64,000 nucleotides of DNA from CAZUNO01 sp964621445 [NCBI: Candidatus Hadarchaeota archaeon] (GCA_964621445.1 CAZUNO010000008.1:1-64000); one strand, 5' to 3'; counted from the first letter of the stretch, positions 17,774-26,442 are shown. The notes: generated by a model from the letters alone, not told the origin. Made by a program: numbers and translations.

Positions 17774-17971
17774 TCACCTCTGGAATCCCACCTTATTTTC
17801 CTTGCCTCTGATGACCGTTAGGGGAATGGCATCCTTCTCAAACTCCAATAGGGCAATGTCTATTGGATCCTCAACGCCTTCCGGAGTCTCGATCACCACT
17901 GGCGCACCCATTGCAATTTGAAGGGCTCGTGCGCCAATAATCCTAGCTTTTTCGTACTTAGTGTATCTCAA
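17774..17971 (-). CDS. rpoK: RNA polymerase subunit K (Rpo6)
   Basis: Small archaeal RNA polymerase subunit, equivalent to omega/Rpb6, which helps assemble the catalytic core. The signature [21 protein letters not shown] is plain. The TTG start at 17971 is preceded by GAGGAGG about 8 bases upstream. Length 65 residues. First gene of the rpoK-rps17e-fen operon and divergent from carS. Confidence 0.94.
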   Translation of the reverse strand: MRYTKYEKARIIGARALQIAMGAPVVIETPEGVEDPIDIALLEFEKDAIPLTVIRGKENKVGFQR

Positions 17972-18019
17972 ATAGCCTCCTCACTGGAGAGAGGATTTTT
18001 AACCAAATGCTTCGAACAC

Positions 18020-18029
18020 TTTAAATATA
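18020..18029 (+). promoter_or_regulatory. TATA box for carS-idsA
   Basis: The sequence TTTAAATATA lies about 46 bases before the TTG start of carS. A GAGGTG ribosome site lies at 18054-18059 between them. Confidence 0.5.
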
Positions 18030-18070
18030 TTATCTAATCAATTCATCGATCTCCGAGGTGAACCCGCCGC

Positions 18071-18571
18071 TTGTTAGCTAAATCAATCTTGAATGCATTA
18101 TGGTTTATTCTTCCGGCCTATTTTGCAAACGGTTCAGCTCTCATTTTTGGTGGGGGTCGTTCAATCGACGGCGGTGCCCAATTTTTCGACGGAAGAAGAC
18201 TTCTCGGGGACGGGGTTACGATCCGAGGAACGCTCTTGGGAATTGTCGCAGGTTCCATAATCGGGCTCATCCAGGGAATTATAGGCGGGGAGATGGTATT
18301 TGGTTTGCTGCTCGGTTTTTTGCTAGGTCTGGGAGCAATGGTTGGAGATGCTTTGGGAAGTTTCAGCAAACGGAGGTTGGGGTTGGAGAGCGGGTCCCCG
18401 GCTCCGGTTCTGGACCAGGTGGGCTTCGTTATATTTGCATTTTTATTTGCATGCCTGGTTACTAGCCTTGAGCTGGGCATGCTTATGATTCTCCTCGTTC
18501 TCACCCCGGCAATTCACTTAATTACAAATGTGGTGGCCTTTAAGATAGGGATAAAAGATGTCTGGTACTAG
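18071..18571 (+). CDS. carS: CDP-archaeol synthase (CarS)
   Basis: Integral membrane enzyme that transfers CMP from CTP to unsaturated archaetidic acid, giving CDP-archaeol for polar lipid synthesis. Four to five hydrophobic helices are visible; the conserved loops ILPAYFANGSALIFGGG, FFDGRRLLGDG and AMVGDALGSFSKRRLG are diagnostic. The TTG start at 18071 has GAGGTG upstream. The next gene, GGPP synthase, begins at the base after the stop, tying two steps of archaeal lipid synthesis in one operon. Length 166 residues, normal. Confidence 0.94.
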   Translation: MLAKSILNALWFILPAYFANGSALIFGGGRSIDGGAQFFDGRRLLGDGVTIRGTLLGIVAGSIIGLIQGIIGGEMVFGLLLGFLLGLGAMVGDALGSFSKRRLGLESGSPAPVLDQVGFVIFAFLFACLVTSLELGMLMILLVLTPAIHLITNVVAFKIGIKDVWY

Positions 18572-19582
18572 GTGATCAAATTGTCATTATTGGATTCCTT
18601 GCAGGAAGAAAGGACTATCATAGACGAGGAGCTGGAGAATGTAATTCCCAGGGATTCCGGGATAGAGAATCTCTACGATGCTCACTGGGAGTTCATGGGT
18701 GGAGGCGGCAAGAGATGGAGGCCCATAATGTGCCTTTTGGTACACAGAGCTCTTGGTGGTTCAGCCGAGAAGATATTGCCCTACGCAGCTGCCATAGAGC
18801 TGGTTCACAACTTCAGCCTAATACACGATGACATTGAGGATGGGGACAGGAAGAGAAGGGGAAAGCCGACCCTCTGGGTCAAGTATGGAATTCCCAAGGC
18901 CATCAATATCGGAGACAACTTGTTAAACAAAGCCTACGAGTCGGTCATTCGACTTGAGGATAAGGGGGTGCCCAGCCCAGATATTCTATGGGCTGTAAAG
19001 ATGCTTTCCAGGTCGACTGCCATTCTATCAGAGGGTCAGGCCATGGAGATGAATTTTCTGGAGAGATGGGATGTATCGGAGAGGGAGTACATCGAGATGG
19101 TATGGAGGAAGACCGGGGTTCTCATATCGGCGGCCTGTGCGGGAGGAGCATACCTGGCCGATGCGAGCGAATCGTTGGTCCAGGATATGAAGGACTACGG
19201 AATGCTCATCGGGCCCGCTTTCCAGATTGTTGATGATGTTCTAAACATCTCGGGGGATTTTGATAAATACAAAAAAGAAATTGGAGGGGATATCGGCGAG
19301 GGAAAGAAGACTCTGATGGTCATTCACCTATTGGAGCATGCCTCCCCAGAGGACCGAAGGATAGCCAAGAAGATACTTGGGAAGCCTAGGAAGGAAACCA
19401 CGGCCTCCGACTATGAACGGGTAATAAGCATTATGAACAAGCAAGGTTCAGTTGAATATGCCAGGAAATTGGCCGAGAACAAGCTCCGAGAGGCTAAGGG
19501 CAAAATGTCCTCCCTGCCCAGCTGTCAGGAGAGGAAATTGCTCCTAAGGATGACCGACTTCCTGGTTAGAAGAGATTTTTAG
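18572..19582 (+). CDS. idsA: Geranylgeranyl diphosphate synthase
   Basis: Trans-prenyltransferase making the C20 (or longer) isoprenoid chains of archaeal lipids. The first Asp-rich motif is HDDIEDGD at about residues 85-92 and the second region is QIVDDVLNISGD at about 218, followed by GGDIGEGKKTL. The second motif carries DDVLN rather than DDxxD, a variant common in this archaeal subgroup. GTG start directly abuts the carS stop. Length 336 residues. Chain length is not certain from sequence. Confidence 0.93.
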   Translation: MIKLSLLDSLQEERTIIDEELENVIPRDSGIENLYDAHWEFMGGGGKRWRPIMCLLVHRALGGSAEKILPYAAAIELVHNFSLIHDDIEDGDRKRRGKPTLWVKYGIPKAINIGDNLLNKAYESVIRLEDKGVPSPDILWAVKMLSRSTAILSEGQAMEMNFLERWDVSEREYIEMVWRKTGVLISAACAGGAYLADASESLVQDMKDYGMLIGPAFQIVDDVLNISGDFDKYKKEIGGDIGEGKKTLMVIHLLEHASPEDRRIAKKILGKPRKETTASDYERVISIMNKQGSVEYARKLAENKLREAKGKMSSLPSCQERKLLLRMTDFLVRRDF

Positions 19583-19610
19583 GACCGTTATTGGAACTTG
19601 GCGTGATAAA

Positions 19611-19751
19611 ATGTGGAAAAAGGGCATCTGCGATAAGTGTGGGTCCAAGGCCATGGTAAAGAGGACCAGGGGCAAGACTCTTTGCCGGGAATGTAAAAAA
19701 GAGCTTAAGAGGAAGAGAAAGATGGAGAAGATCCGACGGGACAATTACTAA
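19611..19751 (+). CDS. 46-residue zinc-ribbon protein
   Basis: A tiny gene with two CxxC knuckles (CDKCGSK near residue 7 and CRECKK near residue 25), followed by a very basic tail (KKELKRKRKMEKIRR). This is a zinc ribbon likely to bind nucleic acid. ATG 19611 is 28 bases after the idsA stop, so it may be the third gene of that operon. It overlaps the convergent aEF1-beta gene by 4 bases. Unrecognised; coding is inferred from the paired knuckles and neat fit. Confidence 0.7.
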   Translation: MWKKGICDKCGSKAMVKRTRGKTLCRECKKELKRKRKMEKIRRDNY

Positions 19752-20029
19752 ATTCTTGTTACCCCTATTACCTCAACGTTCTCAACATTCTCCTGCGTTT
19801 TTATGACCTCCTCGACCGGGGTCGTTCCCCCTTCCTTGTCCTCCATCAATATATTGATCACCAGTGCCTCCAACCCGAAGGCTATCGGGTCCTTCCGGTA
19901 GATCTCTATCTTCGTATTTTCAGGAAGTGAATTCTCAATCCTGGAAACCAATTCATCAAGGTCAATGCCCACATCCGTGGGCATTACCCTAAATTGAGCA
20001 ATTACGTCAAGTTCAACCAATTCAAACAT
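19748..20029 (-). CDS. ef1b: Elongation factor 1-beta (aEF1B)
   Basis: Guanine nucleotide exchange factor that recycles aEF1-alpha during translation. At 93 residues it is the usual short archaeal form. Typical features are the start with an acidic beta strand (VIAQFRVMPTDVGIDLDEL), the central KDPIAFGLEALVINILMED and a C-terminal VENVEVIGVTRI. It follows the 53-residue zinc-ribbon gene after only 3 bases, a pairing conserved in many Euryarchaeota. Confidence 0.94.
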   Translation of the reverse strand: MFELVELDVIAQFRVMPTDVGIDLDELVSRIENSLPENTKIEIYRKDPIAFGLEALVINILMEDKEGGTTPVEEVIKTQENVENVEVIGVTRI

Positions 20030-20032
20030 CCT

Positions 20033-20194
20033 CTACGGACCTGAAAACCCACAATTGGGACAGATATACTTGTTACTTGTCCTCCTGCATCTCGGACAGC
20101 GATAAAGGGTTTTCTCTCTGCACTCAGGACAGGTGAATTTCACATACCTCGTCTTGGGCGGAATTTCCTTTCTACAGGAAGCACAGACTACCAT
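20033..20194 (-). CDS. 53-residue double zinc-ribbon protein (HVO_2753-like)
   Basis: Eight cysteines in four pairs: CASC, CPEC, CPRC and CPNC, at residues 4-7, 22-25, 33-36 and 45-48. They form two zinc-binding sites, with GFSGP at the end. This matches the small archaeal zinc-finger family that sits upstream of aEF1-beta and includes HVO_2753. In Haloferax this protein affects swarming and biofilm formation; its role here is unknown but RNA binding is likely. A GGGAGAT ribosome site precedes the ATG at 20194. Confidence 0.85.
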   Translation of the reverse strand: MVVCASCRKEIPPKTRYVKFTCPECREKTLYRCPRCRRTSNKYICPNCGFSGP

Positions 20195-20426
20195 TACAAA
20201 TCTCCCTACCTCCAGCCGGGGTATAGATGAAAAATGTTTTCAGAGGTTATCCGCTTTAAGGAGACTCCAATCTCCTCCGTTTGAGGTCTATGATTGGTTT
20301 AAGGAACCTAGAGGGCCCTTGATGTAGTTCCGATTTACCGAAAACGTGTATATCACCTCCAAGGTACATTTTTAAGTTTGGAAAGGTGCCCTTTGGTGCC
20401 CGGCCGACCGTGGCGAGGTATCCCCC

Positions 20427-21254
20427 TTGGACCTAGACCTTCTTGAAGTCTCCGAGGAAGTAGGTTGTCTAGTAAGAGCTAGGAAGATCGTCTATTTTGT
20501 GGATGTCCAGAAGGTGGTTGATACGCTTCTGGAAAAATCGGATGAGGACGTGCTAATCGCATCATCCAAGAAGTCCTTGTTGGAATCGGTTCCCGAATCA
20601 CGCCGGCTCCGCGTTCCTGAGGTCGCTCCCACGAATCCAACTAAGTATGCGGTCATGAAGCTCCTTGACAGGGAAATAGTTGAGGTTGGGGATGTTGTGG
20701 TCTGTGTCCTAAAACGTTCAACTCCCCTGGATACGATGTATATAGTTCCCGTCGAGGAGTCCATGAAAGAGGAGCTGGCCTTCCTGAGATCCGTTGGAAT
20801 GGAGGTTCTGGAGGCCGTGCTCAGGATCGCTGTTGAGCTAGGTCGAGAGGGCAAGGAAGGCATGCCTGTGGGGACGGCGTTCATAGTGGGAGATACGAAG
20901 AACGTGCTCAAGAACTCGCACCAGATGATTCTCAATCCCTTCAAAGGTCATCCTAGGAGTAGTAGGAATGTACTTAACTCCGATATCAAGGAGGTAATCA
21001 AGAGCTTTTCCCTTCTGGATGGCGCATTCGTCGTCTCGGACAAGGGGTATATTGAATGTGCAGGCAGATATCTGGATGTAGATGCAAGCGACGTGGAGAT
21101 TCCGGCAGGGCTAGGTGCTAGACACGCAGCGGTGGCAGGTATCTCAAGAGTCACCAAATCGGTGGGGATAACGGTTTCTAAGAGCGGGGGGATTGTGAGA
21201 ATTTTTAAATCAGGAAAACTGATTCGAGGCATTGATCCAAAGTCCTACTCTTGA
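20427..21254 (+). CDS. dacZ: Diadenylate cyclase DacZ (DisA_N domain)
   Basis: Synthesises cyclic di-AMP from two ATP. The C-terminal half is a DisA_N domain with the catalytic DGA (FSLLDGAFVV, about residue 197) and RHxA (LGARHAAVAGIS, about residue 231) motifs. The N-terminal half (about 1-120) is the pyruvate-kinase-like region of archaeal DacZ. The TTG start has GAGGT about 8 bases upstream. c-di-AMP controls osmotic balance and is essential in Haloferax. The last 23 bases overlap the downstream radical SAM gene, so the two are translated together. Confidence 0.9.
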   Translation: MDLDLLEVSEEVGCLVRARKIVYFVDVQKVVDTLLEKSDEDVLIASSKKSLLESVPESRRLRVPEVAPTNPTKYAVMKLLDREIVEVGDVVVCVLKRSTPLDTMYIVPVEESMKEELAFLRSVGMEVLEAVLRIAVELGREGKEGMPVGTAFIVGDTKNVLKNSHQMILNPFKGHPRSSRNVLNSDIKEVIKSFSLLDGAFVVSDKGYIECAGRYLDVDASDVEIPAGLGARHAAVAGISRVTKSVGITVSKSGGIVRIFKSGKLIRGIDPKSYS

Positions 21255-22767
21255 CCAAGGACGTGATTACACGAAGACAACCAAAAGCGTTTGTCCCCAG
21301 TGCTTGAGAGTTATCGATGCCCAACTGTATGAGAGTGACGGGCGTCTAATGATCAGGAAGGCTTGTCCGGATCATGGAGAATTTGAGGATGTCTATTGGT
21401 CCAGGTATGATACATATGAGAGGTTTTTGAAATTTGACAGGGAAGGTCCCCATCTTGACAATCCCCGGACGGAAACCCTTCTCGGTTGTCCCTATGACTG
21501 CGGCCTGTGTCCGCAGCACGAGACGCCCACGGTTCTGGCCAATATAGACGTGACAAATAGATGTAATTTGAGATGCCCCATCTGCTTTGCCAATGCGGCC
21601 GCTTCGGGCTTCGTTTTCGAGCCTAGCCAGGAAGAGATAAGAGAAATGCTAGAAAATTTGAGGAAAAACCGTCCATTTGCCTGTCCCGCCGTCCAGTTTT
21701 CCGGCGGGGAGCCGACCGTTAGGGAGGACATCTTCGAAATTATCGGCATGGCCAGGGAGGTTGGGTTCCCTCAGGTCCAGATAGCTACTAATGGAGTAAA
21801 GTTGGCAAAAGACCCCCAATATGCTGTGAAGCTAAAGAAGGCTGGACTTTCCACCGTCTATCTGCAGTTCGACGGTATAGAGGAAGGCCCATATCTTGCA
21901 GCGCGCGGGTATAATGCCCTGCCCCAGAAGATCAAGGCGGTTAGTAATTGCGAAAAAGCCCATCTGGGAATGGTTCTGGTTCCCACCTTGATCAAGGGGG
22001 TGAACGACGACCAGCTTGGGGGGATGATAAGGTTTGCTGCCCAACATATTAAGGCGGTTAGAGCTCTAAACGTACAGCCGGAGAGTTTCACGGGCAGAAC
22101 GGATCTGGATGATCTGGAGAAGCAGCGGATTACCATCCCCGACTGTTTGGACGCCATAGAGAACCAGACTGAGGGGTCCGTCCAGGCAAGTGATTTCTAT
22201 CCCGTGCCCTTTGTGGTACCTATATCGGAGTTCATCTCCGCCTGGAGTCAAACAAAACAGGTAGAGTTTACCTGTCATCCGGCCTGTGGAGCGGCCACCT
22301 ATATCTTTGTCGATGATGGGGAGATAATACCCATAACCCGTTTCGTTGACGTGGAGGGCTTCTTCGAGTACCTGACCGATATGTCGGAGGAATTGAAGGA
22401 GGACTCGGGAAGGGTTACCAAGTCAAAAGTAACCATAAAGATGGCCAGGTCCTTCAACCAGTTCGTGGATAAGGAGAGGAAACCGCCCGAGCTTAAGATC
22501 AGGAATCTATTACTCAGCGTTTTGGGTTCAGGTACCTATTCCTCCTTGGGAGATTTCCACAGCAAGACCATAATGGTGGGGCTGATGCACTTCATGGATC
22601 CCTATAACCTGGACCTGGACAGGGTTTCCAAGTGCGCCATCCACTATGCGCTCCCCGACGGTCGAATAATCCCCTTCTGTTCCTACAACACCATCCATAG
22701 ATCCAAGGTAGAGGAGGAAATGGGCATCCCGTTGGAGGATTGGAAGACCCAGCATGACGGAAATTAG
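21232..22767 (+). CDS. tes: Radical SAM tetraether synthase (Tes-like)
   Basis: Radical SAM enzyme closely resembling the MJ0619/Tes group, which couples two archaeol chains into macrocyclic archaeol and GDGT tetraether lipids. The radical SAM cluster motif is CNLRCPICFANA (Cys at about 111, 115, 118), with FSGGEPTVRED after it. N-terminal cysteines (CPQC at 21-24, KACPDHG, CPYDCGLCPQH) match the extra metal sites of this family, and FTCHPACGAATY lies in the C-terminal half. There is no other in-frame start after TTG 21232, so the 23-base overlap with dacZ is real. 511 residues. A different lipid or cofactor substrate cannot be excluded. Confidence 0.85.
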   Translation: MIQSPTLDQGRDYTKTTKSVCPQCLRVIDAQLYESDGRLMIRKACPDHGEFEDVYWSRYDTYERFLKFDREGPHLDNPRTETLLGCPYDCGLCPQHETPTVLANIDVTNRCNLRCPICFANAAASGFVFEPSQEEIREMLENLRKNRPFACPAVQFSGGEPTVREDIFEIIGMAREVGFPQVQIATNGVKLAKDPQYAVKLKKAGLSTVYLQFDGIEEGPYLAARGYNALPQKIKAVSNCEKAHLGMVLVPTLIKGVNDDQLGGMIRFAAQHIKAVRALNVQPESFTGRTDLDDLEKQRITIPDCLDAIENQTEGSVQASDFYPVPFVVPISEFISAWSQTKQVEFTCHPACGAATYIFVDDGEIIPITRFVDVEGFFEYLTDMSEELKEDSGRVTKSKVTIKMARSFNQFVDKERKPPELKIRNLLLSVLGSGTYSSLGDFHSKTIMVGLMHFMDPYNLDLDRVSKCAIHYALPDGRIIPFCSYNTIHRSKVEEEMGIPLEDWKTQHDGN

Positions 22768-22775
22768 ATTCCGTA

Positions 22776-24056
22776 TCAGGTATCTATCTTGCGCCTGTAG
22801 CCAGCGACGATCTTTTCCAGGCCCTCAGCCGCCTTTTTCGCCTGTTTCTTGGATAACTCGCTTCTTTTCCTTTTTATGATCCTTTCCAACTCCTGCTTCT
22901 TGGCGACGGCGGTTGAACCCACCCTCAGGTAATTGAGTTGTTGGCTGGGAATTGCGACTATCTTCGCCTCCTCCAAGCTTTGGCGTGCTTGAGCCGGAAG
23001 GTTGCCCTTCATAAAGACTGCCTTGGTGCCAGTTCCTCTCAGTAAATCCGAAATGGAGCCCCCGGCTCCGGAGGCGTCATCGACCATAATGAAAGGTATC
23101 TCTTCATCGGGGATGCTTTCCGTTAGCTCTCGGAATGTATTCTTGGATAGATCATCGGTAATAGGTATGGCCTGTATCCTGTCGGCCACCCTATTAAGGC
23201 TGGAACTGGAAAACGATGATAGTTTCCTGCGCAATCTGTTTCTGTCCTCGGCAACCCGGGATAGGCTCCTCTTCATTTCCTTGATCATCTCGTTACGGGA
23301 GTTTACCTCCTTCGACCTCACGATTTTCCAAAATCCCTTGGACCTTGCCTCCTCTAATTCATTTCCCAGGGATCTTATCTTGAGTTCCCTCTCCTTGATC
23401 TTGGTCTTAAGATCCAGTATCTCCTGTTTCATATTCTTGATCATGGAGTCCTCTATCCGGTGAGCCCTTTGGAGTTTCGATTCATTTACTTCGGATGGCT
23501 GGGAACGCTCTGCGCCTTGACTATCCTGGCGGCTTGTAGGCGATGGGCCTTCCTTTCCAAGTTCCCGGGCGAGTGATTCGCTCAGGCTGGTTCCCGAAAC
23601 CACTCTGGCCTTTACCTGTTCCGATATTTCAGAGAGCCCCCTATCCTGGAGTTTCTTATCGATCCACCTGAATTTTTCCTCGTAGTTATCAAGGGCCTTA
23701 ACAGCGGCGGCAAAGGCGTCCTTTTCATGTGAGTTGTTAAAGGCCGGTCCCTGGTTGGATTCCTCTGCATACTGGCTCGCTATCTCCCTCTTCTCCTCCA
23801 CGGTGAGGGATCTATTGGGAACAAAGGGCACGGCCTCGAAGAGATGACATATCTTCTCGACGAAACTGGGTATAGGGGATACATCTGAGGCAATTACCAG
23901 AGGATAGCCATGGTCCATGATTAGGTTGGTCACATCGTCGATGGAGCAGGTTCTAAGGCTGCGAATTCCAAGAACCTCTCCCTCGATCCCCAGAATGGCT
24001 ATTCCCACCGTCGTTCCCGGGTCGATGCCTACTATGAGGTTTTTCTTTTCTCCCAA
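22776..24056 (-). CDS. DUF460 protein, RNase H-like fold with coiled coil
   Basis: Archaeal DUF460 family. The N-terminal strand LIVGIDPGTTVGIAIL with a conserved Asp marks an RNase H/RuvC-like domain, and a later acidic HEKDAFAAAVKALDNY fits its active site. A long charged coiled coil spans about residues 200-300, and a second domain contains IPFIMVDDASGAGG. Suggested to be a nuclease acting on RNA or DNA; no activity is established. The TTG at 24056 is preferred to ATG 24128 because it reduces the overlap with rio2 from 97 to 25 bases and has GAGG about 10 bases upstream; both remain possible. Confidence 0.83.
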   Translation of the reverse strand: MGEKKNLIVGIDPGTTVGIAILGIEGEVLGIRSLRTCSIDDVTNLIMDHGYPLVIASDVSPIPSFVEKICHLFEAVPFVPNRSLTVEEKREIASQYAEESNQGPAFNNSHEKDAFAAAVKALDNYEEKFRWIDKKLQDRGLSEISEQVKARVVSGTSLSESLARELGKEGPSPTSRQDSQGAERSQPSEVNESKLQRAHRIEDSMIKNMKQEILDLKTKIKERELKIRSLGNELEEARSKGFWKIVRSKEVNSRNEMIKEMKRSLSRVAEDRNRLRRKLSSFSSSSLNRVADRIQAIPITDDLSKNTFRELTESIPDEEIPFIMVDDASGAGGSISDLLRGTGTKAVFMKGNLPAQARQSLEEAKIVAIPSQQLNYLRVGSTAVAKKQELERIIKRKRSELSKKQAKKAAEGLEKIVAGYRRKIDT

Positions 24057-24916
24057 ATCTTGTTCCTCATTACTCTCCTTATCTCTTCCTCGCTCAGTGA
24101 GGGATATTTTTTCCTGAAATGGTTGCATATATTTTGGACATCCCTCTCAAATATTTCACCGGCCTGCGGGTGCTCTAACCCTATCCACTGTGGCCAATCA
24201 ATTATCCTGAACTCCTTGCCGTTAATTAGCACGTTATATTCGCTTAGATCACCATGAATTATGCCCAGCTCCCTGCAACGGGCGATGGATTCCAGGATGC
24301 CCTCCAGAAGATCACCGGGATCAGCCGCTTTGGTCTTGGATAGCTCGTTTCCATGAAATCTGGACTCTATCACCGCGTTTCGGTTATGGGAAAGTGCTTC
24401 GGGTACCGGTATCTGACCATTCAAACGGTTGAGTGCCCGGTACTCCCGCTTGGCAGCTATCTTGGCTGCGTAAAGCCACGTGAAATGATGTTTATCCTTC
24501 AGATAGGGTCTGAGTCTATTGACCTCGTGAAACGAGGTTCTTCCCAGCCGGTGAAACTTGACGATTAATTCCCTACCCTGGTTGAGCGCCTCGTATATCT
24601 CCGATTCCTTTCCCACCGCCACCTGGCCTCCGATCTCCTCTATCTCCTCGCTATTGACCAGTACGTTCAGGGCCAGGAAATCGTAACCCAGGGGGAGGAG
24701 CTGGAAACCTTCATAGGGATCGCTCTCCTTGTGGATCAATCCGCGGTCTCCCAGGCGCCCTAGGTGGTATTTGAGGTCGGGGAGATCCATCTTCGTGTAT
24801 TTTAGTAGGCGGGTTTGAGGCACGAGACTACTACGCTTTAGGCCAGTTTCTATGGAATGGAGAACCTTGAAATCGTCCTTTCCAAGCTCCTTGAAGCTGG
24901 TAAAGCTCTTCTTCAT
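24032..24916 (-). CDS. rio2: Rio2 atypical protein kinase
   Basis: Serine kinase/ATPase that acts in the last steps of small ribosomal subunit maturation. A winged helix domain occupies about residues 1-85 (FKVLHSIETGLKRSSLVP), the nucleotide loop is VAVGKESEIYEA, the lysine lies in LIVKFHRLG, the catalytic loop is IIHGDLSEYNVLI and the metal Asp is in IIDWPQW. ATG 24916 follows a GAGGTG site; ATG 24928 four codons earlier is also possible. The gene is downstream of htpX and the Fap7-like kinase, the latter also a small-subunit maturation factor. Confidence 0.93.
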   Translation of the reverse strand: MKKSFTSFKELGKDDFKVLHSIETGLKRSSLVPQTRLLKYTKMDLPDLKYHLGRLGDRGLIHKESDPYEGFQLLPLGYDFLALNVLVNSEEIEEIGGQVAVGKESEIYEALNQGRELIVKFHRLGRTSFHEVNRLRPYLKDKHHFTWLYAAKIAAKREYRALNRLNGQIPVPEALSHNRNAVIESRFHGNELSKTKAADPGDLLEGILESIARCRELGIIHGDLSEYNVLINGKEFRIIDWPQWIGLEHPQAGEIFERDVQNICNHFRKKYPSLSEEEIRRVMRNKIWEKRKTS

Positions 24917-24939
24917 CCAACACCTCATTTCAAAGTTTT

Positions 24940-25812
24940 CTAGTAGATTCTTCCATATGCCCGGTCGCGCTCCATTTGGCGGAGCCTATCCACGCGTTTC
25001 GCCGTAGGGGGGTGGCTGGAAAAGAGGCGGGAGATTGCATCTCCTCTAAAGGGATTAACGATAAACAGGTGGCCGGTGGCAGGGTTACCTCCCTTGGCAG
25101 GTTTTCTTTCGGCTATGGATTCTATTTTCTCAAGTGCACTGGCCAGGCTACCTGGTTTGCCGGAGATCTCAGCCCCTTTCTCGTCGGCCCCGTACTCCCT
25201 ATTCCTTGAAATGGCCATACGTATCATGACTGCGGCAAGGGGGACCAATATGGCTATTAGAACCAGTCCGATAATCCCCATTCCTCCCTGGTTTCTGCGG
25301 CCTCCTCCACCCATGAGAAGACTCCACCTTGCCCAGAACGCCATATATCCAATTGCCCCAGCTATTGCAGCGGCCAGTACCATGACCAGGGTGTCTCGAT
25401 TCTTGATGTGGGCCATCTCATGTCCCAAAACGCCTTCAAGTTCCTCCCTGCTCAGCGCATCCAGGGCGCCCTCGGTCACCGCCACTGCAGATGAAGAGGG
25501 GTCTCTGCCCGTGGCGAAGGCATTTGGTATCCGGCTGGAGACCAGGGCGACCTTGGGTTTTGGTATGCCAGCGTTGTTTGCCAGCCGGGATACCATCTTC
25601 TGAAGCTCGGGATACTCCGATTCCTCCAGAACCTTGGCTCTATACATCTTCAGGATGATACTATCACCATACCAGAAAACGATCAGGTTACCAAAAAGTG
25701 CCAGGGCAAAGAAAATGAAAAGGGTGTAGGGATTGCCGTTGCCGACGATATAGCCAACGATAAGCATCAATGAAAAAAGGAAGGCCATCAACAGGGTACT
25801 TCTTATATCCAT
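24940..25812 (-). CDS. htpX: HtpX-type membrane zinc metalloprotease (M48)
   Basis: Membrane quality-control protease. Two N-terminal helices (about residues 8-50) and two central helices (about 145-205) flank the catalytic HEMAH (about residue 130); the third zinc ligand lies in NREYGADE. The C-terminal SSHPPTAKRVDRL is characteristic. Length 290 residues. Sits between the Fap7-like kinase and rio2 with gaps of 15 and 23 bases, so it is cotranscribed with two ribosome maturation factors. Confidence 0.93.
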   Translation of the reverse strand: MDIRSTLLMAFLFSLMLIVGYIVGNGNPYTLFIFFALALFGNLIVFWYGDSIILKMYRAKVLEESEYPELQKMVSRLANNAGIPKPKVALVSSRIPNAFATGRDPSSSAVAVTEGALDALSREELEGVLGHEMAHIKNRDTLVMVLAAAIAGAIGYMAFWARWSLLMGGGGRRNQGGMGIIGLVLIAILVPLAAVMIRMAISRNREYGADEKGAEISGKPGSLASALEKIESIAERKPAKGGNPATGHLFIVNPFRGDAISRLFSSHPPTAKRVDRLRQMERDRAYGRIY

Positions 25813-25827
25813 ATGTTTCAGAATTGG

Positions 25828-26373
25828 TCATATTACCTCAAAAATGTGTTCAAAAAGCCAGTTCCTCGCCTTGGGGGGATATCTCTTTTCCCCATGATGG
25901 ATTTCCATGACCCTTTCGGCCGTCCTTTGCTTATCCTCCTCGCTGGTATCCAGTTCACTGACTTTTTCGCCATGAATATCAATGGCCTCGGTTAGAATAA
26001 TGTCCAGGACTTCAGCTTCCAGGTTCTCTCGCACCTTGTCAGGGGACCATTTCTTGTCATCTAACCTATCCTTGAGGATGCGTGGGTTGGTTCTAAGTAC
26101 CACAACCGAGGTTGCCGGTCGGAAGTGATGGGAAAGATGACCGGTAATTACCAGTTCGCCATGTTCTCTGCATGCGCTGTTCAGGGCCTTCATGAGCTCA
26201 GGGACGGGAATTACCAGGGTTTCCCCGTTCTCAAAATAGGAGTATATTCCCCGAGTTAATGCAAATCTCTGAATTTCAATTACCGGAAGACCGAAAGCTC
26301 TAATAATACGGCCCACAGTGCTCTTGCCGGTGCCAGGAGTTCCAGTCACACAGGTGATGCGTTTTTCAACCAT
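25828..26373 (-). CDS. Fap7/AK6-type adenylate kinase
   Basis: Archaeal homologue of Fap7 (adenylate kinase 6), an ATPase/adenylate kinase that works with ribosomal protein S11 in small-subunit maturation. The P-loop GTPGTGKST is at residues 11-19; the family motif VITGHLSHHF follows the strand, with LRTNPRILKDRL and the C-terminal PPKARNWLFEHI. Length 181 residues. First gene of a minus operon with htpX, rio2 and DUF460; divergent from lonB across a 144-base gap that holds AT-rich promoter elements. Confidence 0.9.
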   Translation of the reverse strand: MVEKRITCVTGTPGTGKSTVGRIIRAFGLPVIEIQRFALTRGIYSYFENGETLVIPVPELMKALNSACREHGELVITGHLSHHFRPATSVVVLRTNPRILKDRLDDKKWSPDKVRENLEAEVLDIILTEAIDIHGEKVSELDTSEEDKQRTAERVMEIHHGEKRYPPKARNWLFEHIFEVI

Positions 26374-26433
26374 TATTGCTACTCCGTATCTCTACCTTGT
26401 CGATTCGAGTGTGTCCGACCTACTTAAAATAGC

Positions 26434-26442
26434 ATTTATATA
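26434..26442 (+). promoter_or_regulatory. TATA element between lonB and the Fap7-like gene
   Basis: The sequence ATTTATATA lies in the divergent gap 26374-26517 with a TTAAAAT upstream of it. It could drive lonB with a leader of about 50 bases, and the reverse complement could serve the opposite gene. Confidence 0.45.

Noticed and set aside
20133-20327. 64-residue plus-strand frame overlapping the 53-residue zinc-ribbon gene
   Set aside because: The minus-strand frame has four cysteine pairs and the known aEF1-beta neighbour; the plus frame has no motif.
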